Assembly: GCA_050485425.1 (NCBI GenBank)
Contig: JBJHBJ010000018.1
Coordinates: forward strand, 1-64,000
Reading direction: 5' to 3'
Source: LSCE01 sp050485425
GTDB lineage: Bacteria; Pseudomonadota; Gammaproteobacteria; Nitrococcales; Aquisalimonadaceae
Length of the DNA stretch: 64,000 bases
The translations under genes were made by a program, and so were the position numbers. Positions 50,863-60,673 of this stretch are shown here, piece by piece. Under the pieces are notes generated by a model. It was not told where the DNA came from. It worked only from the letters and a program-made list of their open reading frames with translations, and made no database searches. The first letter of the stretch is position 1, and each line of letters starts with the position of its first letter.

Positions 50863-51489
50863 TCAGAACGGCAGCGGCTGAACTACTATTGCCTCCCTCA
50901 CCGGCGCGAACGAGCGCCGGTGCTCCGGGCATGGGCCGTGCGCGGCCAGCGCACGCAGATGTTCCGGGGTCGGATACCCCTTGTGGCGGGCGAAACCATA
51001 CACCGGATAAGCCTGGTCCAGTTCCAGCATGTAGCTGTCCCGGTACACCTTGGCCAGAATCGAGGCAGCACCGATGGCCGCCTCCAGCCCGTCCCCGCCG
51101 ACGATGGCGCGCGCATTCACGTTCAGCCCGCCAGGCAGGCGGTTGCCGTCCACGAGCACGGACTGCGCCGCCAGCGGTAGTGCGGAAACGGCCTGCCGCA
51201 TGGCAAACATGGTCGCCTGAAAGATGTTCCGCCGGTCGATCTCCTCGGCCGGACAGGGCACGATGGCCCAGGCCAGGGCACGCTCTCGAATGGCGGTGTA
51301 CAACATTTCCCGACGCTTTGCCGTCAGCTTCTTGGAGTCGTTCAGCCCGGGAATCGGGGCAGCAGGGTCGAGAATGACCGCCGCGGCCACCACCGGGCCG
51401 GCCAGTGGCCCTCGGCCGGCTTCATCCACGCCGGCCTCGAGCGCGCCGCTGGGGAGCTCACCGCTGCCGCCGGACTGCACTACCGTCAT
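50863..51489 (-). CDS. rnhB: Ribonuclease HII
   Basis: Removes ribonucleotides from DNA and RNA primers. The 208-residue protein has the catalytic DEAGRGPLAGPVVAAAV, LNDSKKLTAKRRE, LVDGN with its acidic residue, and GAASILAKVYRD. It overlaps lpxB by four bases (ATGA), the conserved lpxB-rnhB order of gammaproteobacteria, and closes the envelope super-operon. Confidence 0.96.
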   Translation of the reverse strand: MTVVQSGGSGELPSGALEAGVDEAGRGPLAGPVVAAAVILDPAAPIPGLNDSKKLTAKRREMLYTAIRERALAWAIVPCPAEEIDRRNIFQATMFAMRQAVSALPLAAQSVLVDGNRLPGGLNVNARAIVGGDGLEAAIGAASILAKVYRDSYMLELDQAYPVYGFARHKGYPTPEHLRALAAHGPCPEHRRSFAPVREAIVVQPLPF

Positions 51490-52643
51490 GCCCCGACCTC
51501 CCTGTGGTGCCGGTACAGTTGGTCCACCGCCGCGGCCGCCTGTTGGCTGGCATTGCGGCGCAGCGTGGCGTGCAGCCTGGCGAACTCGTCCATCAGTTCC
51601 CGGCGCTGCTCCGGGGCGTTCAGCAACTCGAGCATGGCAGGGCCGAGGCGACCGGGCACAGCGTCCTCCTGGGCGAATTCCTGCACCAGCTGCCGACCGG
51701 CAATCAGGTTAGGCATGGCGAAGTGCGGCACCTTGACCAGTTTTCGCGCCAGCCAGGCGGTGACCGCGGAAACCTTGTAGGCGACCACCATGGGACGCTT
51801 GTGCAGCATGGCCTCCAGGGTTGCCGTACCGGAAGCCAGCAGCACCGCATCCGCCGCGGCCATGCAATCCCGCGAGCGGCCGTCCACCAGCGTGACATCC
51901 AGGCCCGGCGCCCGAGCCTCCAGCAACTGCTCCAGGACCGTCCGGATACGTCTGGTGGCACAGGGAATCACGTAGCGCAAGCCCGGGCGCTCGGCATCCA
52001 GCCAGGCGGCGGTGGCCAGGAACTCCGGGCCCAGCGCATGCACTTCACTGAGCCGGCTGCCGGGCAACAGGGCCACCACCAGTCCGCCCTGTTCCACGTT
52101 CAGTTCCAGCGCCTGCCGGGCGGCCGTCCGATCCGGCTCCATCGGAATCTCGTCCGCCAGGGGATGGCCGACAAAGGTCACGGGAACATCGTGCTTGCGG
52201 AAGAATTCCGTCTCGAAGGGAAAGATGCTCAGCATCAGATCCACCGCCCGGCGAATGGTCTTCACCCGGCCCTGGCGCCAGGCCCAGACCGTGGGGCTGA
52301 CATAGTGGACCGTGGGAATCCCGGCATCGCGCAGCCTGCGTTCCACACCCAGGTTGAAGTCCGGCGCGTCCACACCGATGAAAAGATCCGGCGGTTCGGC
52401 CAACAGGCGCTGGCAGACATCGCGCCGGATGCGCAGCAGGGAGGGCAGGTGGCGCAGCACCTCGATCAGCCCCATCACCGACAGGGCCTCCATCGGATAG
52501 TACGATTGCATCCCCTGCTCCGCCATGCGTTCTCCACCGATGCCGACGAACTCCACGCCGGGATGGAGACGCCGCAACTCCCGCATCAGGCCCGCGGCGA
52601 GATAATCGCCCGAGAGTTCACCCGCTATGATGCCGATGCGCAT
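51486..52643 (-). CDS. lpxB: Lipid-A-disaccharide synthase
   Basis: Joins UDP-2,3-diacylglucosamine and lipid X to the beta-1',6-linked disaccharide of lipid A. The 385-residue protein begins MRIGIIAGELSGD and contains GVDAPDFNLG, HYVSPTVWAWRQGR, FVGHPLADEIP, LLPGSRLSEV, LLASGTATLEAML and MPNLIAGR. The start at 52643 lies 10 bases after the lpxA stop. It would also have to accept the amino-sugar precursors if the gnnA/gnnB pathway is active. Confidence 0.96.
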   Translation of the reverse strand: MRIGIIAGELSGDYLAAGLMRELRRLHPGVEFVGIGGERMAEQGMQSYYPMEALSVMGLIEVLRHLPSLLRIRRDVCQRLLAEPPDLFIGVDAPDFNLGVERRLRDAGIPTVHYVSPTVWAWRQGRVKTIRRAVDLMLSIFPFETEFFRKHDVPVTFVGHPLADEIPMEPDRTAARQALELNVEQGGLVVALLPGSRLSEVHALGPEFLATAAWLDAERPGLRYVIPCATRRIRTVLEQLLEARAPGLDVTLVDGRSRDCMAAADAVLLASGTATLEAMLHKRPMVVAYKVSAVTAWLARKLVKVPHFAMPNLIAGRQLVQEFAQEDAVPGRLGPAMLELLNAPEQRRELMDEFARLHATLRRNASQQAAAAVDQLYRHHREVGA

Positions 52644-52653
52644 GGCTGGTGGC

Positions 52654-53424
52654 TCAGCGTACGATGCCGCGACCGTCTGCCGACAGGAACTCCACCAGCG
52701 GCTCGAGTACGGTTTCGGATTCCGCCATCGGACGCAGCACGTCCAGCGCCTGCTCCAGGCGCAATCCCTGCTTGTACAGGACGCGGTAGGCACGCCGGAC
52801 CGCTTGAACCTGGTCCCGATCCAGGCCGTGGCGGCGCAGGCCTTCCGTGTTGACGCCATGCGGCTCGGCCGGATTACCCGCCACGGTCACATAGGGAGGG
52901 ATGTCCTGCTTCACGGAACTGCCCATGGAGGAAAAGCTGTGCCGGCCGATACGGCAGAACTGGTGCACCAGCGTGAAGCCACCCAGGATCACGTGATCGC
53001 CGACCTGCACGTGTCCGGCCAGGGATGCGCCGTTTGCGAACACCGTGCTGTTCCCGATCAGGCAATCATGTGCGATATGCACATAGGCCATGATCCAGTT
53101 GTCATCGCCGATGCGTGTCTCACCGCGGTCCTGCACGGTGCCGCGATTGACGGTGACGAACTCGCGGAAGGTGTTGCGGTCGCCGATGGTCAGCTTCGTC
53201 TGCTCTCCGGCGTATTTCTTGTCCTGGGGGTCGGCGCCGATGGAAGCGTACTGGAAGATACGGTTCTCCACGCCCAGCGTGGTCGGCCCCTCGATGGTCA
53301 CGTGGGGGCCGATCACGCAATCGTCCCCAATCTGCACGCCGGGGCCGATGACGGAATACGCGCCGACGCTCACGTTTCGGCCCAGACGAGCCTTCGGGTC
53401 AATGACGGCGGTCTGATGTATCAA
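52654..53424 (-). CDS. lpxA: UDP-N-acetylglucosamine acyltransferase (standard copy)
   Basis: First acylation step of lipid A. The 256-residue protein is a hexapeptide-repeat beta helix with the catalytic His in VHIAHDCLIG, HRIFQYASIG-type turns (ENRIFQYASIG), the NRGTVQDRGET segment, and a C-terminal helical domain (GVNTEGLRRHGLDRDQVQAVRRAY). The TTG start at 53424 gives a TTGA overlap with the fabZ stop and the family N-terminus LIHQTAVIDP. GTG at 53448 is an alternative that would add eight residues. This is the copy in the conserved lpxD-fabZ-lpxA-lpxB order. Confidence 0.92.
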   Translation of the reverse strand: MIHQTAVIDPKARLGRNVSVGAYSVIGPGVQIGDDCVIGPHVTIEGPTTLGVENRIFQYASIGADPQDKKYAGEQTKLTIGDRNTFREFVTVNRGTVQDRGETRIGDDNWIMAYVHIAHDCLIGNSTVFANGASLAGHVQVGDHVILGGFTLVHQFCRIGRHSFSSMGSSVKQDIPPYVTVAGNPAEPHGVNTEGLRRHGLDRDQVQAVRRAYRVLYKQGLRLEQALDVLRPMAESETVLEPLVEFLSADGRGIVR

Positions 53425-53861
53425 TTGGACAAATCCCGCATCGTGCACATGATTTCGGCTTCGGCAGCCAGTTGCCCGTCAACCGTGGCCTGACCTTCGA
53501 AGACCCAGATGCCCCGCTTGCGGCGCACGATTCGCACTTCCAGGCGCACCTGGTCGCCAGGCTCCACGGGGCGCTTGAAGCGTGCCTTGTCGAAACCGAC
53601 AAGATAGAAAATCAGGTTGCCTTCCGGTGCCTGGCCTTCGGTCTCGAAGGCCAGCAGCCCGCCAGCCTGTGCCAGCGCTTCCAGCAGCAGCACGCCGGGC
53701 ATGACCGGCCGCTGAGGGAAATGGCCGTTGAAGAACGGCTCGTTGATGGTCACGTTCTTCGTTGCAACGATCGATTCGCCGGAAATGATCTCCTGCACCC
53801 TGTCCACCATCAGGAACGGATAGCGGTGAGGAAGCTGGGTCATGATGCCGTGTATGTCCAT
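53421..53861 (-). CDS. fabZ: 3-hydroxyacyl-ACP dehydratase FabZ
   Basis: Dehydrates 3-hydroxyacyl-ACP in fatty-acid elongation and so competes with LpxA and LpxD for the same substrates. The 146-residue protein has LPHRYPFLMVDRV at the start and the catalytic His/Glu pair in NGHFPQRPVMPGVLLLEALAQ. ATG at 53861 has AAAGAGA close upstream; the frame is open to 53894 but the added residues are not conserved. Confidence 0.95.
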   Translation of the reverse strand: MDIHGIMTQLPHRYPFLMVDRVQEIISGESIVATKNVTINEPFFNGHFPQRPVMPGVLLLEALAQAGGLLAFETEGQAPEGNLIFYLVGFDKARFKRPVEPGDQVRLEVRIVRRKRGIWVFEGQATVDGQLAAEAEIMCTMRDLSN

Positions 53862-53917
53862 ATGTTCTCTTTGTCTCGTTATCGCGAACGACATCGCCGG
53901 CGGCAGCAGGCGAATGC

Positions 53918-54949
53918 TCAGTCCTTCGCCGTGTCGCGATCCAGTTTCTGTTCCACACGACGCAAGCGTCGCGCCATGTCATCGAGCTGGTGGAACCGCG
54001 CGACGTTCTTGCGCCAGTCACGGCTGGACTCGACCGCCGTGCCGGACGAGTAGATGCCGGGTTCCAGCAAACTCCTGGTGACCTGCGACATGCCGGTAAC
54101 CTGAACCCCGTCGTTCAGAGTGATGTGCCCGTTGATCGCCGAGGCGCCGCCGATGGCGCAATGCTTGCCGATCGTGGTGCTGCCGGCCACGCCGGCACAG
54201 CCGGCAAAGACGGTGTGATCGCCAATCCGGCAGTTGTGCGCGATCTGCACCAGATTATCGAGCTTCACGCCATCGCCGATCACGGTATCATCCAGGGCTC
54301 CACGGTCGATGGTGGTATTGCATCCCACATCCACGTCGTTGCCGATCAGCACCGCGCCGATCTGCGGCACCCTGTGCCAGATGCCCTGGTCGAGCGCGTA
54401 GCCGAAACCATCCGCACCGACCACGGAGCCGGGGTGCAGTTTGCAGCGTTCGCCGATCCGGCAACGATCCCAGACCGTTACATTGGCGACAAGCTGCGTA
54501 TCGTTGCCGATGAGCACGTCTTCGGCAACCACGCAACCGGGACCCACCTGGACACGGTCACCCAGCCGGGAGCCCCTGCCGATGGAGACGTGCGGCCCGA
54601 TGGCGACATCCTCGCCCAGCACCGCCTCCGGATGCACCCAGGCCGTCGGGTGTATGCCGGCAGGTTCGCGACGCGGAGGATAAAGCACTGTCAGGGCCCG
54701 GGCAAAGGCCAGTTGCGGGTTGGGAGAGAGCATAACCGGTACGGGAGACTCGCTGGCGACATCGTCGTTGACGATGACGCAGGCCGCCCGGGTTTCCGCC
54801 AGATGCTTGCGGTAGCGGGGGTCATGGAGAAAACTCAGGCTCTTGCTGCCGGCCCCGGCCAGGGCGGCGGCGTTGCTGACGACGATCCGGGCATCCCCTC
54901 TGAGTTCCAGACCGAGATGATCGGCCAGTTCGCCGAGGCTGATTTCCAC
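53918..54949 (-). CDS. lpxD: UDP-3-O-acylglucosamine N-acyltransferase LpxD
   Basis: Adds the N-linked hydroxyacyl chain in lipid A synthesis. The 343-residue protein has an N-terminal uridine-binding domain (about 1-100), a hexapeptide-repeat beta helix with the catalytic His in DNLVQIAHNCRIG, VGADGFGYA, and a C-terminal helix rich in Arg (LDDMARRLRRVEQKLDRD). The skp-lpxD-fabZ order is the conserved one. Confidence 0.95.
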   Translation of the reverse strand: MEISLGELADHLGLELRGDARIVVSNAAALAGAGSKSLSFLHDPRYRKHLAETRAACVIVNDDVASESPVPVMLSPNPQLAFARALTVLYPPRREPAGIHPTAWVHPEAVLGEDVAIGPHVSIGRGSRLGDRVQVGPGCVVAEDVLIGNDTQLVANVTVWDRCRIGERCKLHPGSVVGADGFGYALDQGIWHRVPQIGAVLIGNDVDVGCNTTIDRGALDDTVIGDGVKLDNLVQIAHNCRIGDHTVFAGCAGVAGSTTIGKHCAIGGASAINGHITLNDGVQVTGMSQVTRSLLEPGIYSSGTAVESSRDWRKNVARFHQLDDMARRLRRVEQKLDRDTAKD

Positions 54950-55136
54950 TACACCCCTCCCCCTGGGAATCTGGTTTTCGGATCCCGCTACGGTACCAGC
55001 AGGATAATACCGTTAATGCGAGCGCCGTCACGGCGCAAGGACGGCCCGGCATGGCGCCCACAACTGGGAGGTGGCCCAGGCCCGTGCTCCGGACAGGTTC
55101 AGTTATACCGGCCATGTGCCCGGCCGTGGCCCGGAC

Positions 55137-55673
55137 TCAGTAGTTTCCGGCCTCGTAATCCCGGCGCAGCCGATCCAGGACCAGATCGGTGATATCCACC
55201 TGGTCGCTGGCATAGACGACCCCGTCGCTGACCACCAGATCATAACCGTTGCGTTCCGCCACGCCGCTGATGGTCTCGAAGATGTATCGCTGCAGCCGCC
55301 CCAGCTCCTCGTTCCGGCGCATGTTGAAATCTTCGCGGAACTCGTCCTGAATGCGCCGCAGTTCCCGTTTCCGGGAGACCACGTCGCGTTGCAGCCGACG
55401 CTGCTCCTCTTCACTCATGATGGCGCCGTCGCGGGACAGGCGATCCTCGAGATTACGTATGTCGGATTGTTCTGCGGCGATCTCCCGGTCCCTCGGAGAG
55501 AATTCCTCCTCCAGCTTGGCACGGGCCGCCTCCGCCTGAGGCGCTTCAGCGGAGACGCGCCCGAGGTTGACGAAACCGATCCGGGTCTCCGCGAGCGATA
55601 CGCTTGAGAACAACAGGACGACAATTACGATCAGGGCCCTGCTGATGAATCTCTGACTACCTGTGTTGATCAC
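55137..55673 (-). CDS. skp: Periplasmic chaperone Skp/OmpH
   Basis: Chaperone that carries unfolded outer-membrane proteins to the Bam complex. The 178-residue precursor has a signal peptide (FISRALIVIVVLLFSSVSLA) and then the OmpH start TRIGFVNLGRV. A long charged coiled-coil arm follows (about 45-125), with YDLVVSDGVVYASDQVDIT at the C-terminus. GTG at 55673 is the best start but its ribosome binding site is weak; GTG at 55694 is possible. It lies 72 bases after bamA. Confidence 0.9.
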   Translation of the reverse strand: MINTGSQRFISRALIVIVVLLFSSVSLAETRIGFVNLGRVSAEAPQAEAARAKLEEEFSPRDREIAAEQSDIRNLEDRLSRDGAIMSEEEQRRLQRDVVSRKRELRRIQDEFREDFNMRRNEELGRLQRYIFETISGVAERNGYDLVVSDGVVYASDQVDITDLVLDRLRRDYEAGNY

Positions 55674-55745
55674 TAGCCGACTCTGTCGCTGCACTGTGAT
55701 GACACCCGGGCGCGGCAATTCGCCGTACCCCGGCCGCAAGGATGA

Positions 55746-58028
55746 TCAGAAGAACGAGCCCAGCGAGAACTGGAAGCGGTCCCGGTCATCACCCGGCTCG
55801 TCATTTAACGGCCAGGCCAGGCTCATTGTCAATGCGCCCAGCGGCGACATCCAGGTAAACGCGGTGCCGGCGGAATAGCGGACCTCCCCCAGGTCCACGC
55901 TGGAGTCGGCCTTGGTGTTGTAGACCTGGCCGCCGTCGACAAAGGTGGACAACCGTACCGCGTCGGACTCCACGAAGGGGACCGGGAACTGCAGTTCCGC
56001 ACTGGCATTCAGGCGCAGATTCCCCCCGGTGGGCCGACCGTCGTCGGGATCCCGCGGCCCCAGCGAGCTGGCCCGGTAGCCGCGCACCGAGCTGATGCCG
56101 CCGGTGAAGAAATTCTCGAAGAACGGCAGTTCGGTGGTCTCGCCGTAGCCCTCGCCGTACGCGACCCGGCCTTCCAGGCCGAACACCACCCGGTTGGTGA
56201 CGGGCAGGTAACGCTTGTTGTTGTAGTACGCCTTGTAGTAACGCAGATCACTACCGGGCACCGTCACTTCGCCGCCGAACTGCTGCGTCCCCCCCTCGGA
56301 GGGGAAGATGCGCCGATCGGTGGTGTTGCGGCTCCAGCGCGCGGAGACCTTGTAGTTCAGGTAATCGTCGCCGAACTCGTCGACAAAACCCTGCAGTCGG
56401 GGGGTAGAGTCCCGCACGTCCAGCCGGATGTCGTCTACGCCGAAGTCAAAGCGGATCTGATCCTCTTCGTTCAGCGGAACGCCCAGACCCACGGACAGGC
56501 TGCCGGAGCGAATGCCGTAATCCGACAGCCGCTGGCGACGCGCGTCGATTTCGCGCAACTGCGCGTTGAAATAGCGGGTCACCCCGTCCACCGTGTAGTA
56601 GCGGTCGGTGTAGGTGAGCTGGTAGAGGCGGCTGAAACGATTGTTGTCTGCCGCCAGCACGACCCGGTCGCCTGTCCCCAGCACGTTGTCCTGCGCCACG
56701 GAGAAGTTCAGCAGCACGCCGGTGCCGCTACCGTAACCGATACCCGCCTGCAGGCTGCCGGAAAGCCCCTCCTCCACGTTCACGTTGACGTCCACCTGAT
56801 CCGGTTCGCCCGGCACCTGGGGCGTTTCGATGTTGACAGTGTCGAAGAAGCCGAGCCGGTTCAGTCGGGTCCGGGACAGCCGGATATCGCTGGCGTTGAA
56901 CCAGCCGCCTTCCATCTGCCGCATCTCCCGGCGGATGACTTCGTCATCGGTGCGGTAGTTACCGCTGATGTTGATACGACGCACGTAGGCACGGGCGCCG
57001 GGGTCGACGAAATAGGTCAGGGTGACCTCGCGGTTTTCGCGGTCCACCTCGGGAATGGCATTGACGTTGGCAAAGGCGTAGCCCTCCTGGCCCAGGCGCT
57101 CGCGAATGGCTTCGCTGCCGGCCTGGATCCGTGCCTGCGAGAACAGCTCGCCGCGCTCCAGGTCCAGTTGCCCGCGGAGTTCCTCTTCGCCGACGATCAG
57201 ATCCCCCACCAGGCGCACCTCGCCGATGGAATAGCGCTCGCCCTCGGACAGGTTGACGTTGACGTAGATACCTCGCCGGTCGGGGGTCATCGAGACCTGG
57301 GTGGAAACGATGTTGAAGTTAACGAAGCCGCGGTTCAGATAGTGGGTACGCACGGCTTCCAGATCCGCGCTCAAACGCTCCCGCGAATACTGGTCACGCC
57401 GTGAAAACGGCAGATACCAGGGCCTGGGGCCGAGGCTGACCAGGCGGCGCAGCTCCCGGTCGCTGAAATTCTCGTTACCGGTGAACGTTACTTCCCGGAT
57501 CCGCGCTGTCTCCCCTTCGTCGATGTCGATGCGGATACCGACGCGATTGCGCGGCAATGGCGAGACCGTGCTGGAGATCTCCACATCGTACTTGCCCTGG
57601 GCAAAATACTGCCGCCGCAGTTCGTTCTCCACCCCTTCCAGCAGGGAACGATTGAAGGTCTCGCCTTCCGCCAGGCCGACCTGCCGCAGGGCATCACGCA
57701 GCGGATCGGAATCGATCGCGTCGTTGCCGAAGAATTCCACCCGGGCGATGGAGGGCCGCTCCACCACGTTAACCACCAGCACGTTGCCATCGCGCTGCAG
57801 GTCGATGTCCTGGAAGAACCCGGTCTGGTAGAGGGCCCGGATGGATTCGGCGGCGCGCTGCGCATCCATTTCGTCATTGATGCTGACCGGCAGGTAGTTG
57901 AACACGGTGCCGGGCGCAATCCGCCGCAAGCCCTCGACTCGAATATCCTCCACGGTGAACGCATCGAACGCATACGCATGAGAAGACCAGGCCAGGGCCA
58001 GCACGAGCAGGGCAATCAGTTTTCGCAT
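55746..58028 (-). CDS. bamA: Outer membrane protein assembly factor BamA
   Basis: Central pore of the Bam complex that folds beta-barrel proteins into the outer membrane. The 760-residue precursor has a signal peptide ending SHAYAFD and five POTRA domains (starting FTVEDIRVEGLRRI). The 16-strand barrel follows, with the conserved substrate-contact loop GGISSVRGYR and a final aromatic residue in FQFSLGSFF. It lies 22 bases after rseP, the conserved order. Confidence 0.96.
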   Translation of the reverse strand: MRKLIALLVLALAWSSHAYAFDAFTVEDIRVEGLRRIAPGTVFNYLPVSINDEMDAQRAAESIRALYQTGFFQDIDLQRDGNVLVVNVVERPSIARVEFFGNDAIDSDPLRDALRQVGLAEGETFNRSLLEGVENELRRQYFAQGKYDVEISSTVSPLPRNRVGIRIDIDEGETARIREVTFTGNENFSDRELRRLVSLGPRPWYLPFSRRDQYSRERLSADLEAVRTHYLNRGFVNFNIVSTQVSMTPDRRGIYVNVNLSEGERYSIGEVRLVGDLIVGEEELRGQLDLERGELFSQARIQAGSEAIRERLGQEGYAFANVNAIPEVDRENREVTLTYFVDPGARAYVRRINISGNYRTDDEVIRREMRQMEGGWFNASDIRLSRTRLNRLGFFDTVNIETPQVPGEPDQVDVNVNVEEGLSGSLQAGIGYGSGTGVLLNFSVAQDNVLGTGDRVVLAADNNRFSRLYQLTYTDRYYTVDGVTRYFNAQLREIDARRQRLSDYGIRSGSLSVGLGVPLNEEDQIRFDFGVDDIRLDVRDSTPRLQGFVDEFGDDYLNYKVSARWSRNTTDRRIFPSEGGTQQFGGEVTVPGSDLRYYKAYYNNKRYLPVTNRVVFGLEGRVAYGEGYGETTELPFFENFFTGGISSVRGYRASSLGPRDPDDGRPTGGNLRLNASAELQFPVPFVESDAVRLSTFVDGGQVYNTKADSSVDLGEVRYSAGTAFTWMSPLGALTMSLAWPLNDEPGDDRDRFQFSLGSFF

Positions 58029-58050
58029 AGAAGGACGAAATCTTCGGTGG

Positions 58051-59406
58051 TCAGCCCGCCAGGCGGGCTATGTCGTTATAGAAGGCAAGGCTCATCAACA
58101 GCAGCAACAGCAGCATCCCCACATACTGCGCGTATATCTGGACATGCTCGGACACAGGGCTTCCCTTGATCGCCTCGACGAAAAAGTACAGCAGGTGGCC
58201 ACCGTCCAGCATCGGGATGGGGAGCAGATTGAGTACTCCCAGGCTGATACTGACGATAGCCAGGAACTTCAGGAACGACACCAGGCCGGTGGATGCTGTA
58301 TCCCCGGCGTACTGGCCAATCGTGATCGGTCCACTGAGATTGTTCAGGGAAGCCTGCCCGGTGATCATCCCCCATAGCACCTGCAGGGTCAGTATGCTGG
58401 TCCGGTAGGTATCCGCTGCCGCTTCGCCCATCGCGCTCAACGGGCCGTACCGTACCGTGTGCTGAATCTCCGCGTAAAGCCCCTCCGGCACATCCGGCCG
58501 TACCCCCAACACCCCACGCTGGCTGCCGGCCTCCCCCAGATCCACGCTGAGCGCCCGTCGCTCGCCGTCGCGTTCGACATCAACCCGGACGGTCTCCCCG
58601 GCTCGATCCCGCAGCGCATGCACAAGCGCCGTCCAGCCATCGATGTCCACTCCGTCCACGGCCACGATCAGGTCGCCGGCCTGCAGGCCGGCGCTCTCCG
58701 CTGCGCCGCCGCCGACCAGTTCGCCGACCCGGGCATCCAGACTCGGTCGCCAGGGTCGCAGACCGATCGTACCAAGCAGATCGGGGTCGTCACCGAGTCG
58801 ACCGAGGTTACTCAGGTCCATCGCCACCCGGCGTTCTGCGCCACGGTCATCGCGGACCGTCAGGACCGTTTCGGAACGGCTGAGGCTGGCATCCAGCATG
58901 GCCACCAGCACCTTGTCCCAGGTCGGGGTGCTACGGTTCCCGACTGCAACGATTTCCTCGCCGGACATGACACCGGCGGCGGCTGCCGGCGTCCCGCTCG
59001 GGACTTCGCCGACGACTGGCCGCAGTTCCGTGGTGCCGGCAACGAAAATTGCCCAGTAGACGACAATGGCGAACAGGAAGTTGAAGGCCGGGCCGGCCGC
59101 CACGATCGCCGTCCTGCGCCACAATGGCTGGCGATTGAAAGCACGGTGCCGTTCATGCTCGGCCACCGGCGACTCGCGCTCGTCCAGCATCTTGACGTAG
59201 CCGCCCAGGGGAATGGAGGCGATGCAGTATTCGGTCTGATCCCGGCCGCCCCGCCAGGTGTAAAGGGGTTTGCCGAAACCCACCGAGTAGCGGAGCACCT
59301 TGACACCCAGCCGCCGGGCTACCCAGTAGTGGCCGAATTCATGGAACGCCACCAGGATGCCGATGGCGGCCAGAAAGGCAATGATGTTGGTGAAGATCCC
59401 GCTCAC
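58051..59406 (-). CDS. rseP: Intramembrane site-2 protease RseP
   Basis: Cleaves the anti-sigma factor RseA and old signal peptides in the inner membrane. The 451-residue protein has the zinc motif H22-E-F-G-H26 in the first membrane helix, two periplasmic PDZ domains (about 125-300), and the second active-site helix with LNLLPIPMLDGGHLLYF. It starts with GTG at 59406, 52 bases after dxr. Its position before bamA links sigma-E stress control to outer-membrane assembly. Confidence 0.95.
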   Translation of the reverse strand: MSGIFTNIIAFLAAIGILVAFHEFGHYWVARRLGVKVLRYSVGFGKPLYTWRGGRDQTEYCIASIPLGGYVKMLDERESPVAEHERHRAFNRQPLWRRTAIVAAGPAFNFLFAIVVYWAIFVAGTTELRPVVGEVPSGTPAAAAGVMSGEEIVAVGNRSTPTWDKVLVAMLDASLSRSETVLTVRDDRGAERRVAMDLSNLGRLGDDPDLLGTIGLRPWRPSLDARVGELVGGGAAESAGLQAGDLIVAVDGVDIDGWTALVHALRDRAGETVRVDVERDGERRALSVDLGEAGSQRGVLGVRPDVPEGLYAEIQHTVRYGPLSAMGEAAADTYRTSILTLQVLWGMITGQASLNNLSGPITIGQYAGDTASTGLVSFLKFLAIVSISLGVLNLLPIPMLDGGHLLYFFVEAIKGSPVSEHVQIYAQYVGMLLLLLLMSLAFYNDIARLAG

Positions 59407-59458
59407 GTCATCCGTCCGACAATAGGCGATCCGATGGCGGATCTGCCAGGCTTTTCAA

Positions 59459-60673
59459 TCAGTTACTGGAAAATCGGCTTACCTGCTCGCGGGCCAGCGC
59501 CCGGGCACGCTCATCGGCGGCAAACACATCATCCAAGGCTAGGACCGGTTCCACGACGAGTCGTTCCAGTGCGCTGTCAATCAGATGCGCAATCTGCGGA
59601 AAACGCAACCGCCCCTGCAGAAATGCGTCCACCGCGATTTCGTTTGCCGCATTTAGGGTGATGCAGGCATCCCCTCCGGCGGCGAGCGCCTGGTAGGCAA
59701 GCCCCAGACAGGGGAAGCGCGCCAGATCCGGGGACTGGAAATCCAGTCTTGCGGTGGCCACCAGATCCAGCCCGGCGACACCAGAGCTGATACGCTGCGG
59801 GTAGGCCAGCGCATGGGCGATTGGCGTCCGCATGTCCGGATTTCCCAGTTGGGCCAGCATGGAACCGTCAACGTATTCAACCAGCGAATGGATGATGCTC
59901 TGGGGATGCACCACCACATTGACCCGCTCTCCCGGCAGACCGAACAGCCAGCAGGCCTCGATCATCTCCAGGCCCTTGTTCATCAGGGTGGCCGAATCCA
60001 CCGAGATCTTCCGCCCCATGCTCCAGTTCGGGTGGGCGCAGGCCTGTTCCGGGGTGACCTGTTCGAGCTGCTCCACCGGCATGGTCCTGAACGGTCCGCC
60101 CGAGGCGGTCAGCAACACCCTGGCCACACCGCTGCCGTCCGGATCTCCGCGCCGGAATCCCGGGGGAAGGCACTGGAAGACGGCGTTGTGCTCACTGTCC
60201 AGCGGTAGCAGCGTGGCGCCATGGCGGCTGACGGCGTCCATGAAAAGCTGCCCTGCCATCACCAACGCTTCCTTGTTCGCCAGCAGGATACGCTTGCCGG
60301 CCGTCACCGCCGCGAGCGTCGGGGCCAGCCCGGCGGCACCGACAATCCCGGCCACCACGGTATCGCCGGCCCTGTCCGACGCCACGTCCACCAGCGCATC
60401 GCGACCGGCCAGGACCCGGACATCCAGGCCGTCATCCCGCAGCCGCTGCTCCAGGGCGGAGGCCTCGGCGGCATCATCAAGCACGGCCAGTGCTGGCCTG
60501 AATTGCCGGCACTGCTGCTCCAGGCGTTCGACGTTGCGATGGGCGGTCAGCGCGTGGATACGGTAGCGATCCGGGTGGCGGGCAACGACATCCAGGGCGC
60601 TGAGACCGATGGAGCCGGTCGCACCCAGCAGGGTGACTGTCTGTATGGCAGGTTCGGAATCGCGCACGGTCAC
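59459..60673 (-). CDS. dxr: 1-deoxy-D-xylulose-5-phosphate reductoisomerase
   Basis: Makes MEP in the isoprenoid pathway and is the target of fosmidomycin. The 404-residue protein has the NADPH loop LLGATGSIGLSALDV, ILLANKEALVMAG, LDSEHNA with metal ligands, TASGGPFR, HPNWSMGRKISVDSATLMNKGLE, and the flap VHPQSIIHSLVEYVDGS. GTG at 60673 gives a GTGA overlap with cdsA. Confidence 0.96.
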   Translation of the reverse strand: MTVRDSEPAIQTVTLLGATGSIGLSALDVVARHPDRYRIHALTAHRNVERLEQQCRQFRPALAVLDDAAEASALEQRLRDDGLDVRVLAGRDALVDVASDRAGDTVVAGIVGAAGLAPTLAAVTAGKRILLANKEALVMAGQLFMDAVSRHGATLLPLDSEHNAVFQCLPPGFRRGDPDGSGVARVLLTASGGPFRTMPVEQLEQVTPEQACAHPNWSMGRKISVDSATLMNKGLEMIEACWLFGLPGERVNVVVHPQSIIHSLVEYVDGSMLAQLGNPDMRTPIAHALAYPQRISSGVAGLDLVATARLDFQSPDLARFPCLGLAYQALAAGGDACITLNAANEIAVDAFLQGRLRFPQIAHLIDSALERLVVEPVLALDDVFAADERARALAREQVSRFSSN

